Origin: JAAYJG01 sp964450305
Lineage (GTDB): Bacteria; Bacillota; Clostridia; DSM-8532
Direction of reading: 5' to 3'
Assembly: GCA_964450305.1 (NCBI GenBank)
Contig: CAYVFB010000006.1
Span: 12,068 to 76,067, forward strand
DNA: 64,000 bases
The notes under the pieces were generated by a model that was given only the letters and a program-made list of their open reading frames with translations, had not been told where the DNA came from and did not search any database. Positions within the stretch are counted from its first letter, which is position 1, and every line of letters starts with the position of its first letter. Shown here one piece after another: positions 42,174 to 50,646 of the stretch. Made by a program: the position numbers and the translations under genes.

Positions 42174-43328
42174 ATGGCAGCAGTGACTTACGAGTTAATT
42201 CATGTATGCAGACAAACGGGAGCAAGGCTTGGCAGGGTTCACACGCCTCATGGCAGCTTTGATACGCCGGCGTTCATGCCGGTGGGTACCCAGGCTTCGG
42301 TGAAGGGGATGTCTCCCGATGAACTGAAAGAAGTAAATGCCGGTATTATTCTGGGCAACACGTATCATCTGTATTTAAGACCCGGTCATGAGCTGATCGA
42401 AAGGGCCGGTGGGCTGCATACCTTTATGAACTGGGATCGCCCAATCTTAACAGACAGCGGCGGTTTTCAGGTTTTCAGCCTGGCGGACTTAAGGGATATT
42501 CGTGAGGAAGGGGTCACCTTCCGTTCTCATATCGACGGCTCCAAACATTTTATTTCACCGGAAAAATCCATGGAGATACAAAACGCGCTGGGCTCGGATA
42601 TTATGATGGCCTTCGATGAGTGTGCGCCCTATCCCTGTGATTATGATTATGCAAAAAAATCCATGGAGATGACCACGCGCTGGGCTATACGCAGCAAAGC
42701 AGCCCATGCAAACACCGAAAAGCAGTCATTGTTTGGTATCGTACAGGGCAGCACCTATGTGGATCTGCGGCGGGAAAGCGCTAAAGCGCTGACCGAACTG
42801 GATTTTCCCGGATATGGCATCGGTGGTCTGAGTGTTGGTGAGCCGGGGGAGGTCATGAACGCCATACTCGAGGAAACCACACCCCTGTTACCGGCCCACA
42901 AGCCCCGTTACCTGATGGGTGTTGGAAGCCCCGATTATCTGATTGACGGAAGTATCCGGGGGGTGGATATGTTCGACTGCGTTCTGCCTACCCGTATCGG
43001 CCGCAATGGCACTGTTTTCACTGCCAATGGGCGAATCATTGTAAGGGACGCAAAGTATTCCGAGGATTTTACCCCTATTGATCCTGAATGTGACTGTTAT
43101 GTATGCCGGAACTTCACCCGGGGCTATATTCGCCATCTTTTCAAAAGCGGAGAAATGCTGGGGCTCAGGCTTGCAACCTGGCATAACCTGCGGTTCCTGC
43201 TGAAGCTGATGGAAAATGTGCGGGAGGCGATCCGCAATGACCGTCTGATGGATTTTAGAAATGAGTTCTTCCTGAAATTCGGTTACAGCAAGAAAACCGG
43301 CATTCCCGTGAAGAAAGAAAGCCCCTAA
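42174..43328 (+). CDS. tgt: Queuine/preQ1 tRNA-ribosyltransferase
   Basis: 384 residues. It exchanges guanine 34 of specific tRNAs for preQ1. Catalytic and binding segments: MPVGTQASVKGMSP near 33, LTDSGGFQVFSL near 88 with the catalytic Asp, FGIVQGSTYVDLR, GIGGLSVGEP, and the zinc site CDCYVC...H near 302-333. AAGGAAG precedes the ATG. queA is 1 kb upstream. Confidence 0.97.
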   Translation: MAAVTYELIHVCRQTGARLGRVHTPHGSFDTPAFMPVGTQASVKGMSPDELKEVNAGIILGNTYHLYLRPGHELIERAGGLHTFMNWDRPILTDSGGFQVFSLADLRDIREEGVTFRSHIDGSKHFISPEKSMEIQNALGSDIMMAFDECAPYPCDYDYAKKSMEMTTRWAIRSKAAHANTEKQSLFGIVQGSTYVDLRRESAKALTELDFPGYGIGGLSVGEPGEVMNAILEETTPLLPAHKPRYLMGVGSPDYLIDGSIRGVDMFDCVLPTRIGRNGTVFTANGRIIVRDAKYSEDFTPIDPECDCYVCRNFTRGYIRHLFKSGEMLGLRLATWHNLRFLLKLMENVREAIRNDRLMDFRNEFFLKFGYSKKTGIPVKKESP

Positions 43329-43462
43329 GATTCAGTGTAACTGACAAGAAATAAACGAACCAGAGAACCGGCGTGCCATCAAGAAGTAATAGTCCTTGAA
43401 AACCGGCGCAATAGTGGAGCAGTAAAACCCTTGACAATAGTCAATTCCGATGAAATAAATGG

Positions 43463-43491
43463 TTGAATTGAATTTGGTTATTGTGTATAAT
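43463..43491 (+). promoter_or_regulatory. Promoter of yajC
   Basis: TTGAAT at 43463-43468, 17-base spacer, perfect TATAAT at 43486-43491. The remaining 310-base gap between tgt and yajC shows no other feature. Confidence 0.75.
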
Positions 43492-43639
43492 GTCTTTAGT
43501 CTGGCGGGATGATTTCATTTCAGAAACTCATTCCAATCAATAAACGATGTTTTGCAATTCATTCCGGCTGCGGTAAACGCATTGCGCCAGTAACCGTCCG
43601 GTTTAGCAATTGCTTGCAAATTGAAAGGAGAAAAATTAT

Positions 43640-43996
43640 ATGAACTGGTTTTTAACGGCAGCTGCCGCAAGTGCAACAACAGGCACCACCGCTGCAGATC
43701 CTGCAGCTCAAGGCAATGGCCTTATGGTATTTTTGGTTCAGTTCGGCCCTATTATCCTGTTGTTCGGCTTAATGTATGTTCTGATGATTATGCCCCAGAA
43801 AAAAAAGGAAAAGAAGGCCCGTGAAATGATTAACGCCGCCATCGTTGGCGACAAGGTCCTGTCTATCGGGGGCATTTGCGGCAAGATTGTCAACATCAAG
43901 GATGATGAGTTTACCATTGAAACCGGCAATGAAAGAACAAAGGTTACAGTGAAAAAATGGGCTATCAAGGAAGTGGAGAAACCAATTTCTGAATAA
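43640..43996 (+). CDS. yajC: Preprotein translocase subunit YajC
   Basis: 118 residues. One membrane helix (FLVQFGPIILLFGLMYVLMIMPQ) is followed by the family motif KKKEKKAREMINAAIVGDKVLSIGGICGKI. YajC associates with SecDF at the Sec translocon. An Ala/Thr-rich N-terminal extension of about 28 residues precedes the helix, which is longer than in most homologues. GAAAGGAG precedes the ATG. Adjacent tgt-yajC order is common in bacteria. Confidence 0.94.
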   Translation: MNWFLTAAAASATTGTTAADPAAQGNGLMVFLVQFGPIILLFGLMYVLMIMPQKKKEKKAREMINAAIVGDKVLSIGGICGKIVNIKDDEFTIETGNERTKVTVKKWAIKEVEKPISE

Positions 43997-44007
43997 CCAG
44001 CAATACA

Positions 44008-44036
44008 AGCCCCGGCTGAAACGACCGGGGCTTTAT
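44008..44036 (+). terminator. Terminator after yajC
   Basis: AGCCCCGG at 44008-44015 pairs perfectly with CCGGGGCT at 44025-44032, followed by TTATA. The T-run is short, so some read-through into rimM is likely. Confidence 0.7.
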
Positions 44037-44071
44037 ACTCTGTATTTCATTTTAAACCGGAGGAAGTTGCT

Positions 44072-44581
44072 TTGGAAGAATACCTGACAGTCGGAACTAT
44101 CATCAACACGCACGGTGTGAACGGGGAGCTGAAGATAATGCCTTTAACCTCCGATATCAGCCGGTTTGATTATCTGAAGCTTATCTGGCTTGATATCAAT
44201 GGAAAGCTGATCGAACATTTTGTCGAGAAGGCCCGGTACCACAAGGAGTTCGTACTGTTAACCCTGCGTGGCATCGATACCATGGACAAAGCCGCCACAC
44301 TGAAAGGTTGCAGCGTGAAGGTGGATCGCAAGCATTCCCGTCCCCTGGAGGAAAATGAATACTTCATCGCCGATTTGATCGGATGCCAGGTTTTTGAGAA
44401 TGGAGTTCTTCTGGGCAGGATCACCGATGTGCTGGAAACCGGCAGCAATGATGTTTATGTCACCATGGGAGGGAAATACGGGGAAATTCTTATTCCCGCT
44501 CTGGAGCAGGTGGTTCGCAGGGTGGATGTTGAAAATCAGCAGATAGATGTTGTGCTTCCGGAGGGGTTGGTAGAGCGATGA
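44072..44581 (+). CDS. rimM: 16S rRNA processing protein RimM
   Basis: 169 residues. RimM binds ribosomal protein S19 and helps mature the 30S head. N-terminal VGTIINTHGVNGELKIMPLT and C-terminal PRC-barrel with YFIADLIGCQVF and ILIPALEQVV fit the family. The start is TTG after CGGAGGAAG. It overlaps trmD by four bases (ATGA). The usual neighbours rpsP and rplS are not present here. Confidence 0.94.
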   Translation: MEEYLTVGTIINTHGVNGELKIMPLTSDISRFDYLKLIWLDINGKLIEHFVEKARYHKEFVLLTLRGIDTMDKAATLKGCSVKVDRKHSRPLEENEYFIADLIGCQVFENGVLLGRITDVLETGSNDVYVTMGGKYGEILIPALEQVVRRVDVENQQIDVVLPEGLVER

Positions 44582-45396
44582 TATTTGATATACTCACTCT
44601 TTTTCCCGAAGCGGTAAACAGCTTTCTGTCCAGCAGCATTATTGGCCGGGCCAGGGAGAAGGGAAGTTTAACCGTTCGCACCTGGAATATCCGGGATTTT
44701 TCAAAGGATAAGCATAAGAAAGTGGATGATTACCCCTATGGCGGCGGAAGTGGAATGGTTATGACCCCTCAGCCCATTCATGACGCGTGGCTGCATGTAA
44801 CCAATGGCTTGACGTACAAGCCCAAAACCATTTATCTTAGCCCACAGGGAAGGGTTTTAACACAGGATATAGCCAGAAGCCTGTTGCAGGAAGAGCATAT
44901 TATCCTTCTTTGCGGTCATTACGAAGGGGTGGATGAACGCATCCTTGAAGAAATTGTTGATGAAGAAATATCTATCGGTGACTATGTTCTGACTGGAGGT
45001 GAATTGCCGGCCATGGTGCTGGTAGATTGTATCAGCCGCATGGTGGAGGGAGTACTGGCCTGCGAAGAAGCCTTTTCAGAAGAATCCCATTATGATGGTC
45101 TGCTGGAATACCCCCAGTATTCAAGGCCCCCCGAATATTTGGGCAAAAGTGTACCGGATATCCTGTTGTCCGGACATCATGTCAACATTCAGAAATGGCG
45201 TTTTGATAAGAAGTTGGATCGTACCCGGGAAAAAAGGCCGGATTTATATGAAAAATACAGGTTGAGCCACCCGGAAGAGAAGAAGATAAAGAAATCAAAG
45301 AGAAAGAAAGACAACTCAACCTTAGAAACTGATATTCACCATAGTTTCGAGCAGAACGACTCCGACGTAAAAACCGATGAGCATAGTAAAGATTAA
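44578..45396 (+). CDS. trmD: tRNA (guanine-N1)-methyltransferase
   Basis: 272 residues; common lengths are about 230-250. It makes m1G37 in tRNAs. The trefoil-knot SAM site is seen in YLSPQGRVLTQ, LLCGHYEGVDERI and SIGDYVLTGGELPAMVLVD; EYPQYSRPPEYLG follows. The last 35 or so residues are a basic stretch (KKIKKSKRKKD) followed by an acidic, Asp/His/Ser-rich tail not typical of the family. It is coupled to rimM, and rarA follows 39 bases later. Confidence 0.95.
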   Translation: MIFDILTLFPEAVNSFLSSSIIGRAREKGSLTVRTWNIRDFSKDKHKKVDDYPYGGGSGMVMTPQPIHDAWLHVTNGLTYKPKTIYLSPQGRVLTQDIARSLLQEEHIILLCGHYEGVDERILEEIVDEEISIGDYVLTGGELPAMVLVDCISRMVEGVLACEEAFSEESHYDGLLEYPQYSRPPEYLGKSVPDILLSGHHVNIQKWRFDKKLDRTREKRPDLYEKYRLSHPEEKKIKKSKRKKDNSTLETDIHHSFEQNDSDVKTDEHSKD

Positions 45397-45435
45397 GCCA
45401 TAGCAACTATCATCAGGATTAGAAAGGAGTTATCT

Positions 45436-46767
45436 TTGGAGCAGAATAAAAAGAAGGAACCCCTGGCATACCGGATGATGCCCCGGACATTGCAGGATTT
45501 TATCGGGCAGGAGCATATCATTGGAAAAGACAAGCTATTACACAGGATGATTCAGGCCGACAGAATTTCCTCCATCATTCTGTATGGGCCACCTGGTACA
45601 GGGAAAACTTCCCTTGCGCGTATCATCGCCAATACCACCAAGTCTGTTTTCCGAAAGCTAAACGCAGTAACCGCCGGTGTCAAAGATATCAAGCAGGTGG
45701 TGGAGGAAACGGAGAATACGTTTTTAAACCCCTCCGGCCGCTGTGTTCTTTTTATCGATGAAATTCATCGGTTTAACAAATCCCAGCAGGACGCGCTTTT
45801 ACCCTATGTGGAGAATGGCGTCGTGGTGCTGATAGGGGCGACCACAGAAAACCCTTTTTTTGAAGTGAACAAGGCGTTGATCTCCCGCTCCACGGTTTTT
45901 ATGCTGAAACCTCTTACAGAAAACAATATTGTTCAAATCATCCATCAAGCCCTGACCGACAAGGAAAGAGGTTACGGTAACCTGAATATTACCATTGATG
46001 AGGATGCTGTCAGGCTTTTGGCGGTATTGTCCGGCGGGGATGCCCGTATCGCGCTGAACGCGCTTGAATTGGCGGTATTAACCTGTGAAACCGCCAGTGA
46101 CGGAAGGTATGAAATCACCACCGGTGTTGTGGAGGAGTGTGTTCAGAAGAAAGTTGTCAGGTTTGACAAATCTTCCGAAGCGCATTATGACAATATCAGC
46201 GCTTTCATTAAATCCATGCGGGGCAGTGATCCCGATGCGGCTTTGTTTTATCTTGGCAGGGCCCTTTATGCCGGTGAGACTCCGGAGTTTTTAATTCGGC
46301 GGATCATCATCTGCGCATCGGAGGATGTCGGCATGGCCAATCCCAGCGCATTGAATGTTGCCGTTTCCGCAGCAATGGCCATTGAGCGAATCGGTATGCC
46401 CGAAGCCAGGCTGCTGCTGGCGCATGCCGCGGTGATGGTTGCAACAAGCCCCAAATCCAATTCGTGTTACAAGGGGTTGGATCTGGTGATGAAGGATTTG
46501 GAAACGAAGAATACCGGAGAGGTACCCATGCATCTGCGTAATGCTCCGGCAGAGGGAATGTCTGAACTGGGCTATGGCAACGGTTATCTGTACGCCCACG
46601 ATTTCCCCGGGAACATCGTTGATCAGGAGTATTTGCCCGAAGAGGTGCGTGGAACAGAGTATTATCTGCCATCCATGAATGGATATGAGGCGAAAATACA
46701 TGACTGGCTCCAAAACCGAAGAAAACGCAAATTTACACAGGGGACAGGTTCCGGTGTAAATTTATGA
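45436..46767 (+). CDS. rarA: Replication-associated recombination protein A (RarA/MgsA AAA ATPase)
   Basis: 443 residues. Walker A YGPPGTGKTSLARIIA near residue 50 and Walker B CVLFIDEIHRFNKSQQDALLP near 107; sensor regions GATTENPFFEVN and SGGDARIALNALE; C-terminal tetramerisation part with SYKGLD-like NSCYKGLDLVMKDLE. It acts at stalled replication forks. The start is TTG after AAAGGAG. The final residues FTQGTGSGVNL and the stop codon are supplied by a REP-like element, so the native C-terminus seems to have been replaced. Confidence 0.95.
   Translation: MEQNKKKEPLAYRMMPRTLQDFIGQEHIIGKDKLLHRMIQADRISSIILYGPPGTGKTSLARIIANTTKSVFRKLNAVTAGVKDIKQVVEETENTFLNPSGRCVLFIDEIHRFNKSQQDALLPYVENGVVVLIGATTENPFFEVNKALISRSTVFMLKPLTENNIVQIIHQALTDKERGYGNLNITIDEDAVRLLAVLSGGDARIALNALELAVLTCETASDGRYEITTGVVEECVQKKVVRFDKSSEAHYDNISAFIKSMRGSDPDAALFYLGRALYAGETPEFLIRRIIICASEDVGMANPSALNVAVSAAMAIERIGMPEARLLLAHAAVMVATSPKSNSCYKGLDLVMKDLETKNTGEVPMHLRNAPAEGMSELGYGNGYLYAHDFPGNIVDQEYLPEEVRGTEYYLPSMNGYEAKIHDWLQNRRKRKFTQGTGSGVNL
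46731..46761 (+). repeat. REP-like element, copy 3, at the end of rarA
   Basis: ATTTACACAGG and CCGGTGTAAAT flank the core GGACAGGTT. Its downstream neighbour TTATGA provides the rarA stop. Confidence 0.85.
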
Positions 46768-46771
46768 ACCA

Positions 46772-46885
46772 GAGGGGACAGGTCCCTTGGTCAAATTGAG
46801 CCATGAGGGACAGGTCCCTTGGTCAAATTGAGCCATGAGGGACAGGTCCCTTGGTTAAATTGAACCAAGAGGGACAGATACCTTA
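46772..46885 (+). repeat. Tandem array of the GAGGGACAGGT family, 32-bp period
   Basis: Four units begin with GAGG(G)GACAGGT at 46772, 46805, 46837 and 46869. The first three continue CCCTTGGT(C/T)AAATTGA(G/A)CCA with almost no change; the fourth is degenerate. The core GGGACAGGT is shared with the 31-bp REP-like family. Confidence 0.9.
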
Positions 46886-47026
46886 ACCGCAATTAAGAAA
46901 TTAAAATACATACCCTGGTCAAATACCTATGGGGTGCTATTAAGGGAAATTACAATGATTCGATCATTTACATGAAGAACCTGAACCCCGCTCGGTATAA
47001 AAATTATAGAATGGTGTGATGTATAT

Positions 47027-47446
47027 ATGTTAAGAAGATTTTTAGCTTGGATTGCGCTGGTTTTTTTTATTTTCATTGTGGTAAACCTCCTTTTCATTCA
47101 TTTTTACCCCACTGAAAGCGCAACTGTTTTCCTGATTTATGTGTTGATTTTTATTTTTGGCACCAAAACTAACCTCTTTCAAGCCAGTTCATCGCAGATT
47201 TCCTGTGGCGGGGGTGACGAGCAGCCCGAAGGTTCCGAGTTTCCTGAAGAATCAGGTGTTCCTGAGAACTCAGCCTTAACTGAAAACACTTGTGCATCAG
47301 AGAACTCGATCCCAACTGAAAACCCTTGTGCACCAGAGAGCTCAACCACAACTGAAAACACTTGCGCACCTGAGAACTCAGCCATAACTGAAAACCCATG
47401 CAGACCTGAGAATTCAGGTTCACCAGAAAACCATACCACAATATAG
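47027..47446 (+). CDS. Membrane-anchored protein with Cys/Pro/Glu/Asn repeat tail (unknown function)
   Basis: 139 residues. Two hydrophobic helices at the N-terminus (FLAWIALVFFIFIVVNLLFI and TVFLIYVLIFIFG) are followed by a tail of about 85 residues with a 12-residue repeat of the form TENxCAPENSxx (SALTENTCASENS, IPTENPCAPESS, TTTENTCAPENS, AITENPCRPENS). The DNA repeat unit is 36 bp. I do not recognise a family. The ribosome site is poor (GTGTGATGTATAT), so expression is uncertain, but the repeat keeps its frame. Confidence 0.5.
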   Translation: MLRRFLAWIALVFFIFIVVNLLFIHFYPTESATVFLIYVLIFIFGTKTNLFQASSSQISCGGGDEQPEGSEFPEESGVPENSALTENTCASENSIPTENPCAPESSTTTENTCAPENSAITENPCRPENSGSPENHTTI

Positions 47447-47495
47447 AAAGAAAAAACGATAGAAATGAATAAAGGTAATTGATTTTTATACGGAG

Positions 47496-47524
47496 TTTTC
47501 AGCTCCGCTGCGGTATGATATAAT
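47496..47524 (+). promoter_or_regulatory. Promoter of the Fur-family gene
   Basis: TTTTCA at 47496-47501, 17-base spacer, perfect TATAAT at 47519-47524. A small hairpin CGGAG/CTCCG overlaps the -35 region. Confidence 0.55.
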
Positions 47525-47573
47525 TAGCTGTATCGGTATAAGTATTCATAAGATTAATTGGAGAGTGTTTTCT

Positions 47574-48011
47574 TTGATACAAAAGGATGAACTATCCCAG
47601 CTTCTGCGGGAAAAAGGTTATAAGATCACCAAACAGAGAAAGGCCGTTCTTGACATCGTTATGGAGCACGATGGAGAGCATCTGAGCAGCCAGGAGATTT
47701 ATGAACTGGTTAAGCAGAGGTGCCCCGATGTCGGTGTGGCTACGGTATACAGAACATTACCTGTGCTGGAAAAGCTGGGTTATGTATACGCGGTAGATCT
47801 CGAGGATGGCTGTATCCGGTATGAGCTGCAAAAGAAAGAACAAATCCATCGGCATCATCATCTGCTGTGTGAAATTTGCGGGAAAGTTACCGAAGTGGAA
47901 GATGATTTGCTGGATGAAATAGAAGATAAAGTGTTCTCAAAATATGGATTTACCATTAAAGATCATAAAGTTAAGTTCTACGGTGTCTGTAAAGACTGCG
48001 CTTTTCGTTAG
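47574..48011 (+). CDS. Fur-family metalloregulator
   Basis: 145 residues. N-terminal winged helix (LREKGYKITKQRKAVLDIV, SSQEIYELVKQRCPDVGVATVYRTLPVLEKLG) and a dimerisation domain with the HRHHHLLCEICGKVTEVED metal site and a CKDC pair at the end. The two CxxC pairs suggest a structural zinc. Fur, PerR and Zur cannot be separated by these motifs alone. I take the TTG at 47574, eight bases after GGAGAG; the GTG at 47565 sits directly on that site. Confidence 0.9.
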   Translation: MIQKDELSQLLREKGYKITKQRKAVLDIVMEHDGEHLSSQEIYELVKQRCPDVGVATVYRTLPVLEKLGYVYAVDLEDGCIRYELQKKEQIHRHHHLLCEICGKVTEVEDDLLDEIEDKVFSKYGFTIKDHKVKFYGVCKDCAFR

Positions 48012-48382
48012 GTGAAACTTTCCACCGTAGATTAACATCACCTTTAGGCTATTGGTTTATTAAGGAACCTGGACCCAATGTAAATAAGCCGGTGAGATCA
48101 TTAATTCGGGTTAACTGCTCCAAAGACAGGTATATGCAATTATTAAGGTGGGCAAGGCCTGTCTTGGGCTTCGTTTACCATATAAAAAATTGCCCCCCGG
48201 AGGCGAAGTGGGCATACTAAAAATGTTAGCTTTGATACATTTTGAAGCCTCCACTTCTTCGCTTATTTTCAACAAATATGGTTAAATAACGCCAGTTTTG
48301 GCTAATTCACATGGTCTTAGATTCACAGTGTCTTAGGTAAATTTTTAATCATATATTTCTAAACTTTCTCACAGATACATTT

Positions 48383-48450
48383 AAATATGCGCATAGTCTT
48401 GCAGAAGGCTTAGCAATGCTCGTAAGCCTTCTATTTCAAAGCATATTTTT
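48383..48450 (+). other. Nested hairpin with T-tract, possible small RNA end
   Basis: Outer arms AAATATGC (48383-48390) and GCATATTT (48441-48448) enclose a perfect inner stem AGAAGGCTT (48403-48411) with AAGCCTTCT (48424-48432). TTTTT follows the outer stem. It resembles a terminator at the end of an unannotated transcript rather than of the Fur gene 370 bases upstream. Confidence 0.45.
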
Positions 48451-48703
48451 AGTATGGGTAAAAACATGAATCCGAAGAACTGGCCTAATATTTACAAAGA
48501 AACCTGGGCCTTCGCTATAGAATTATATAAATAGCAATTTTGACCCTGCCGTGTGAAATATTCTTTAAATAGGAACCTGGGTACCTCACTGTTTAAATAT
48601 TAGAATAGGAATGTGTCACTCCATGTGAAATATTCCTTATATAAAAACCTGGGTACCTCGCTGCTTAATCATTAAACAGAAGTCTGTGTCCCTCCGTGTA
48701 ATT

Positions 48704-48742
48704 ATTTACAGTGGAACCTGTCCCCGGTGTAACGGTGTAAAT
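48704..48742 (-). repeat. REP-like element, copy 4
   Basis: Reverse orientation: ATTTACAGTGGAACC, TGTCCCCGG and GTGTAAAT, with an 8-base duplication (GTGTAACG) in the right arm. Confidence 0.75.
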
Positions 48743-48970
48743 ATTTAATCCTTTATTTTTGTCATAAAGTATGGACTGGTTCAATATATTTTATAGTGGA
48801 TTGGGTGACCCGTTTTAGTTTTTCACAGGAGATCGTTAAAAATAAGACCTCTTACCGGGAAATAGCCATAAAAAATATTCCCCGGCATATGATCAGAAAA
48901 GAAGATTTTTATCGACCCTGATGATGCTGTCAAAGGTTTTTTGTGAGAATGAAACAGAGGGGGATACGCT

Positions 48971-50452
48971 GTGGAACGAGATTACAGGATCTATGAGGAT
49001 ATAGCCCAGAGAACGAATGGGGATATTTATATCGGGGTTGTTGGTCCTGTCAGGACTGGAAAGTCAACGTTTATCAAAAGGTTTATGGATGGGTTGGTTA
49101 TCCCGAACATCTCAAACCCATACGAAAGAGGGCGCGCGATTGACGAAACGCCTCAAAGCGGCTCCGGTCGCACCATCATGACCACTGAACCCAAATTCAT
49201 TCCCAATGAAGCGGTTACCGTCACGATGGAAAACAACGCGTCGATGAATGTCAGGCTGGTGGATTGTGTAGGGTACCTGGTGAAAAGCGCATTAGGTCAT
49301 ATGGAAGATGAAACTCCCCGGATGGTGACCACACCATGGGTCGATCATGCGATTCCCTTTGAAGAAGCAGCTGAAATGGGCACCCAAAAGGTGATTAGCG
49401 AGCACGCCACCGTCGCTATTGCCATGACGACGGACGGCACCTTCACCAACGTGCCCAGAAGTGAATATGAAGAGGCGGAAGAGAAGGTGATTGCACAGCT
49501 GGAGGCCAATGAAAAGCCCTATATCATCATCATGAATTCCGCTTTCCCGGATCAGCCTGAAACCAGACAATTGGCCGAAAGGCTGACCGAAAAATACAAC
49601 AAGCCTGTCATCCCGATGGATTGCCTGAATATGGCTGTCAGAGACATTCATTATGTGATGCAAACCATGCTGTATGAGTTCCCGGTTCGTGAAATCGCCA
49701 TTGACATGCCCAGATGGGTCACCCGGCTGGATAATCAGCATTGGCTTCGCAATGATATCCTGAATGTTGTACGTGAAGTTTTCATGGATAAAGCAACCAT
49801 CCGGCAGATCAACAACAACATGGGTCAGTTTGAAAACTATGAATTCCTGAAAAACGGCCGGATCTCGGAAATGCAGCTTGGCCAGGGCCGTGTGAACATG
49901 GAGCTGAGCATGGCTGATGGTCTGTTTTACAAAATCCTGAATACCGAAACAGGCATGGAAATCCAGGGCGAGCATGAATTAATCGGTATTTTGAAAGAAC
50001 TCTCCACAATGAAAACCGAATACAAAAAGATTGAGTATGCATTGCATGAAGTAAAAACAAAAGGCTATGGTGTGGTCACACCTCAGTTGGATGAATTAAC
50101 GCTCGAATCGCCCGAAATCATCCGCCAGGGAAACCGTTTCGGCGTAAAGCTGAGGGCCAGCGCACCTTCCATACATATGATCCGTGCCGATATCGAAACC
50201 GAAATTGCACCTTTGGTTGGTTCGGAAAAGCAATCCGAAGAGCTGGTGAACTATCTGCTGCGGGAGTTTGAGGGGCAGCCCGATAAGCTTTGGGATTCCA
50301 ATATCTTTGGCAAATCACTGTACGACCTGATCACGGAAGGCTTGCAGAACAAGCTCTACAAAATGCCTGAAGATGCCCAGATGAAGCTGCAGGAAACCCT
50401 TCAGAGAATTATCAATGAAGGCAGCGGCGGGTTGATCTGTATTATCCTGTAA
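48971..50452 (+). CDS. spoIVA: Stage IV sporulation protein A
   Basis: 493 residues. SpoIVA is the ATPase that polymerises on the forespore membrane and forms the base of the spore coat. The N-terminal domain has Walker A GVVGPVRTGKSTFIKRF near residues 22-38 and switch regions SGSGRTIMTTEPKF and VDCVGY; the C-terminal end (EGSGGLICIIL-like, GSGGLICIIL) matches the conserved membrane-targeting tail. The start is GTG after AGAGGGGGA. This gene shows the organism forms, or descends from, endospore formers. Confidence 0.97.
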   Translation: MERDYRIYEDIAQRTNGDIYIGVVGPVRTGKSTFIKRFMDGLVIPNISNPYERGRAIDETPQSGSGRTIMTTEPKFIPNEAVTVTMENNASMNVRLVDCVGYLVKSALGHMEDETPRMVTTPWVDHAIPFEEAAEMGTQKVISEHATVAIAMTTDGTFTNVPRSEYEEAEEKVIAQLEANEKPYIIIMNSAFPDQPETRQLAERLTEKYNKPVIPMDCLNMAVRDIHYVMQTMLYEFPVREIAIDMPRWVTRLDNQHWLRNDILNVVREVFMDKATIRQINNNMGQFENYEFLKNGRISEMQLGQGRVNMELSMADGLFYKILNTETGMEIQGEHELIGILKELSTMKTEYKKIEYALHEVKTKGYGVVTPQLDELTLESPEIIRQGNRFGVKLRASAPSIHMIRADIETEIAPLVGSEKQSEELVNYLLREFEGQPDKLWDSNIFGKSLYDLITEGLQNKLYKMPEDAQMKLQETLQRIINEGSGGLICIIL

Positions 50453-50492
50453 ACCTGTGTCTGCCGGAGTCGTTCTGTTCGCACTTCTTTCG

Positions 50493-50517
50493 CCCGGTTT
50501 CATCCGGGTTTTTTTTC
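50493..50517 (+). terminator. Terminator after spoIVA
   Basis: CCCGG at 50493-50497 pairs with CCGGG at 50504-50508 (6-base loop), followed by eight T residues. Confidence 0.85.
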
Positions 50518-50571
50518 GTCCTTATGAAAGCTCGGCCTATTCACTTCGATTTACAGGCTGCAAAAGTCCCT

Positions 50572-50601
50572 TTGGTTGATACCATTTATCAGTGGTATAA
50601 T
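50572..50601 (+). promoter_or_regulatory. Promoter of the M18 aminopeptidase gene
   Basis: TTGGTT at 50572-50577, 18-base spacer, perfect TATAAT at 50596-50601; the gene starts 46 bases later. Confidence 0.65.
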
Positions 50602-50646
50602 ATGAATGGAAATTATTAAATTTCAGATAGAGAAAGGGGAATAAAG

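Larger units (their letters stand above)
48012..48970. other. Long non-coding stretch before spoIVA
   Basis: About 960 bases. Visible content: degenerate members of the GGACAGGT repeat families (GGAACCTGGACCC near 48065; GGAACCTGGGTACCTC near 48572 and a second at 48645; copy 4 of the REP-like element at 48704) and a nested hairpin at 48383-48450. A 26-codon frame at 48454-48534 has no ribosome site. The spoIVA promoter should lie between 48750 and 48950, but I could not fix a sigma-E match. Confidence 0.45.

Noticed and set aside
48454..48534. 26-codon open frame
   Set aside because: No ribosome site and no recognisable sequence; it directly follows a hairpin T-tract.
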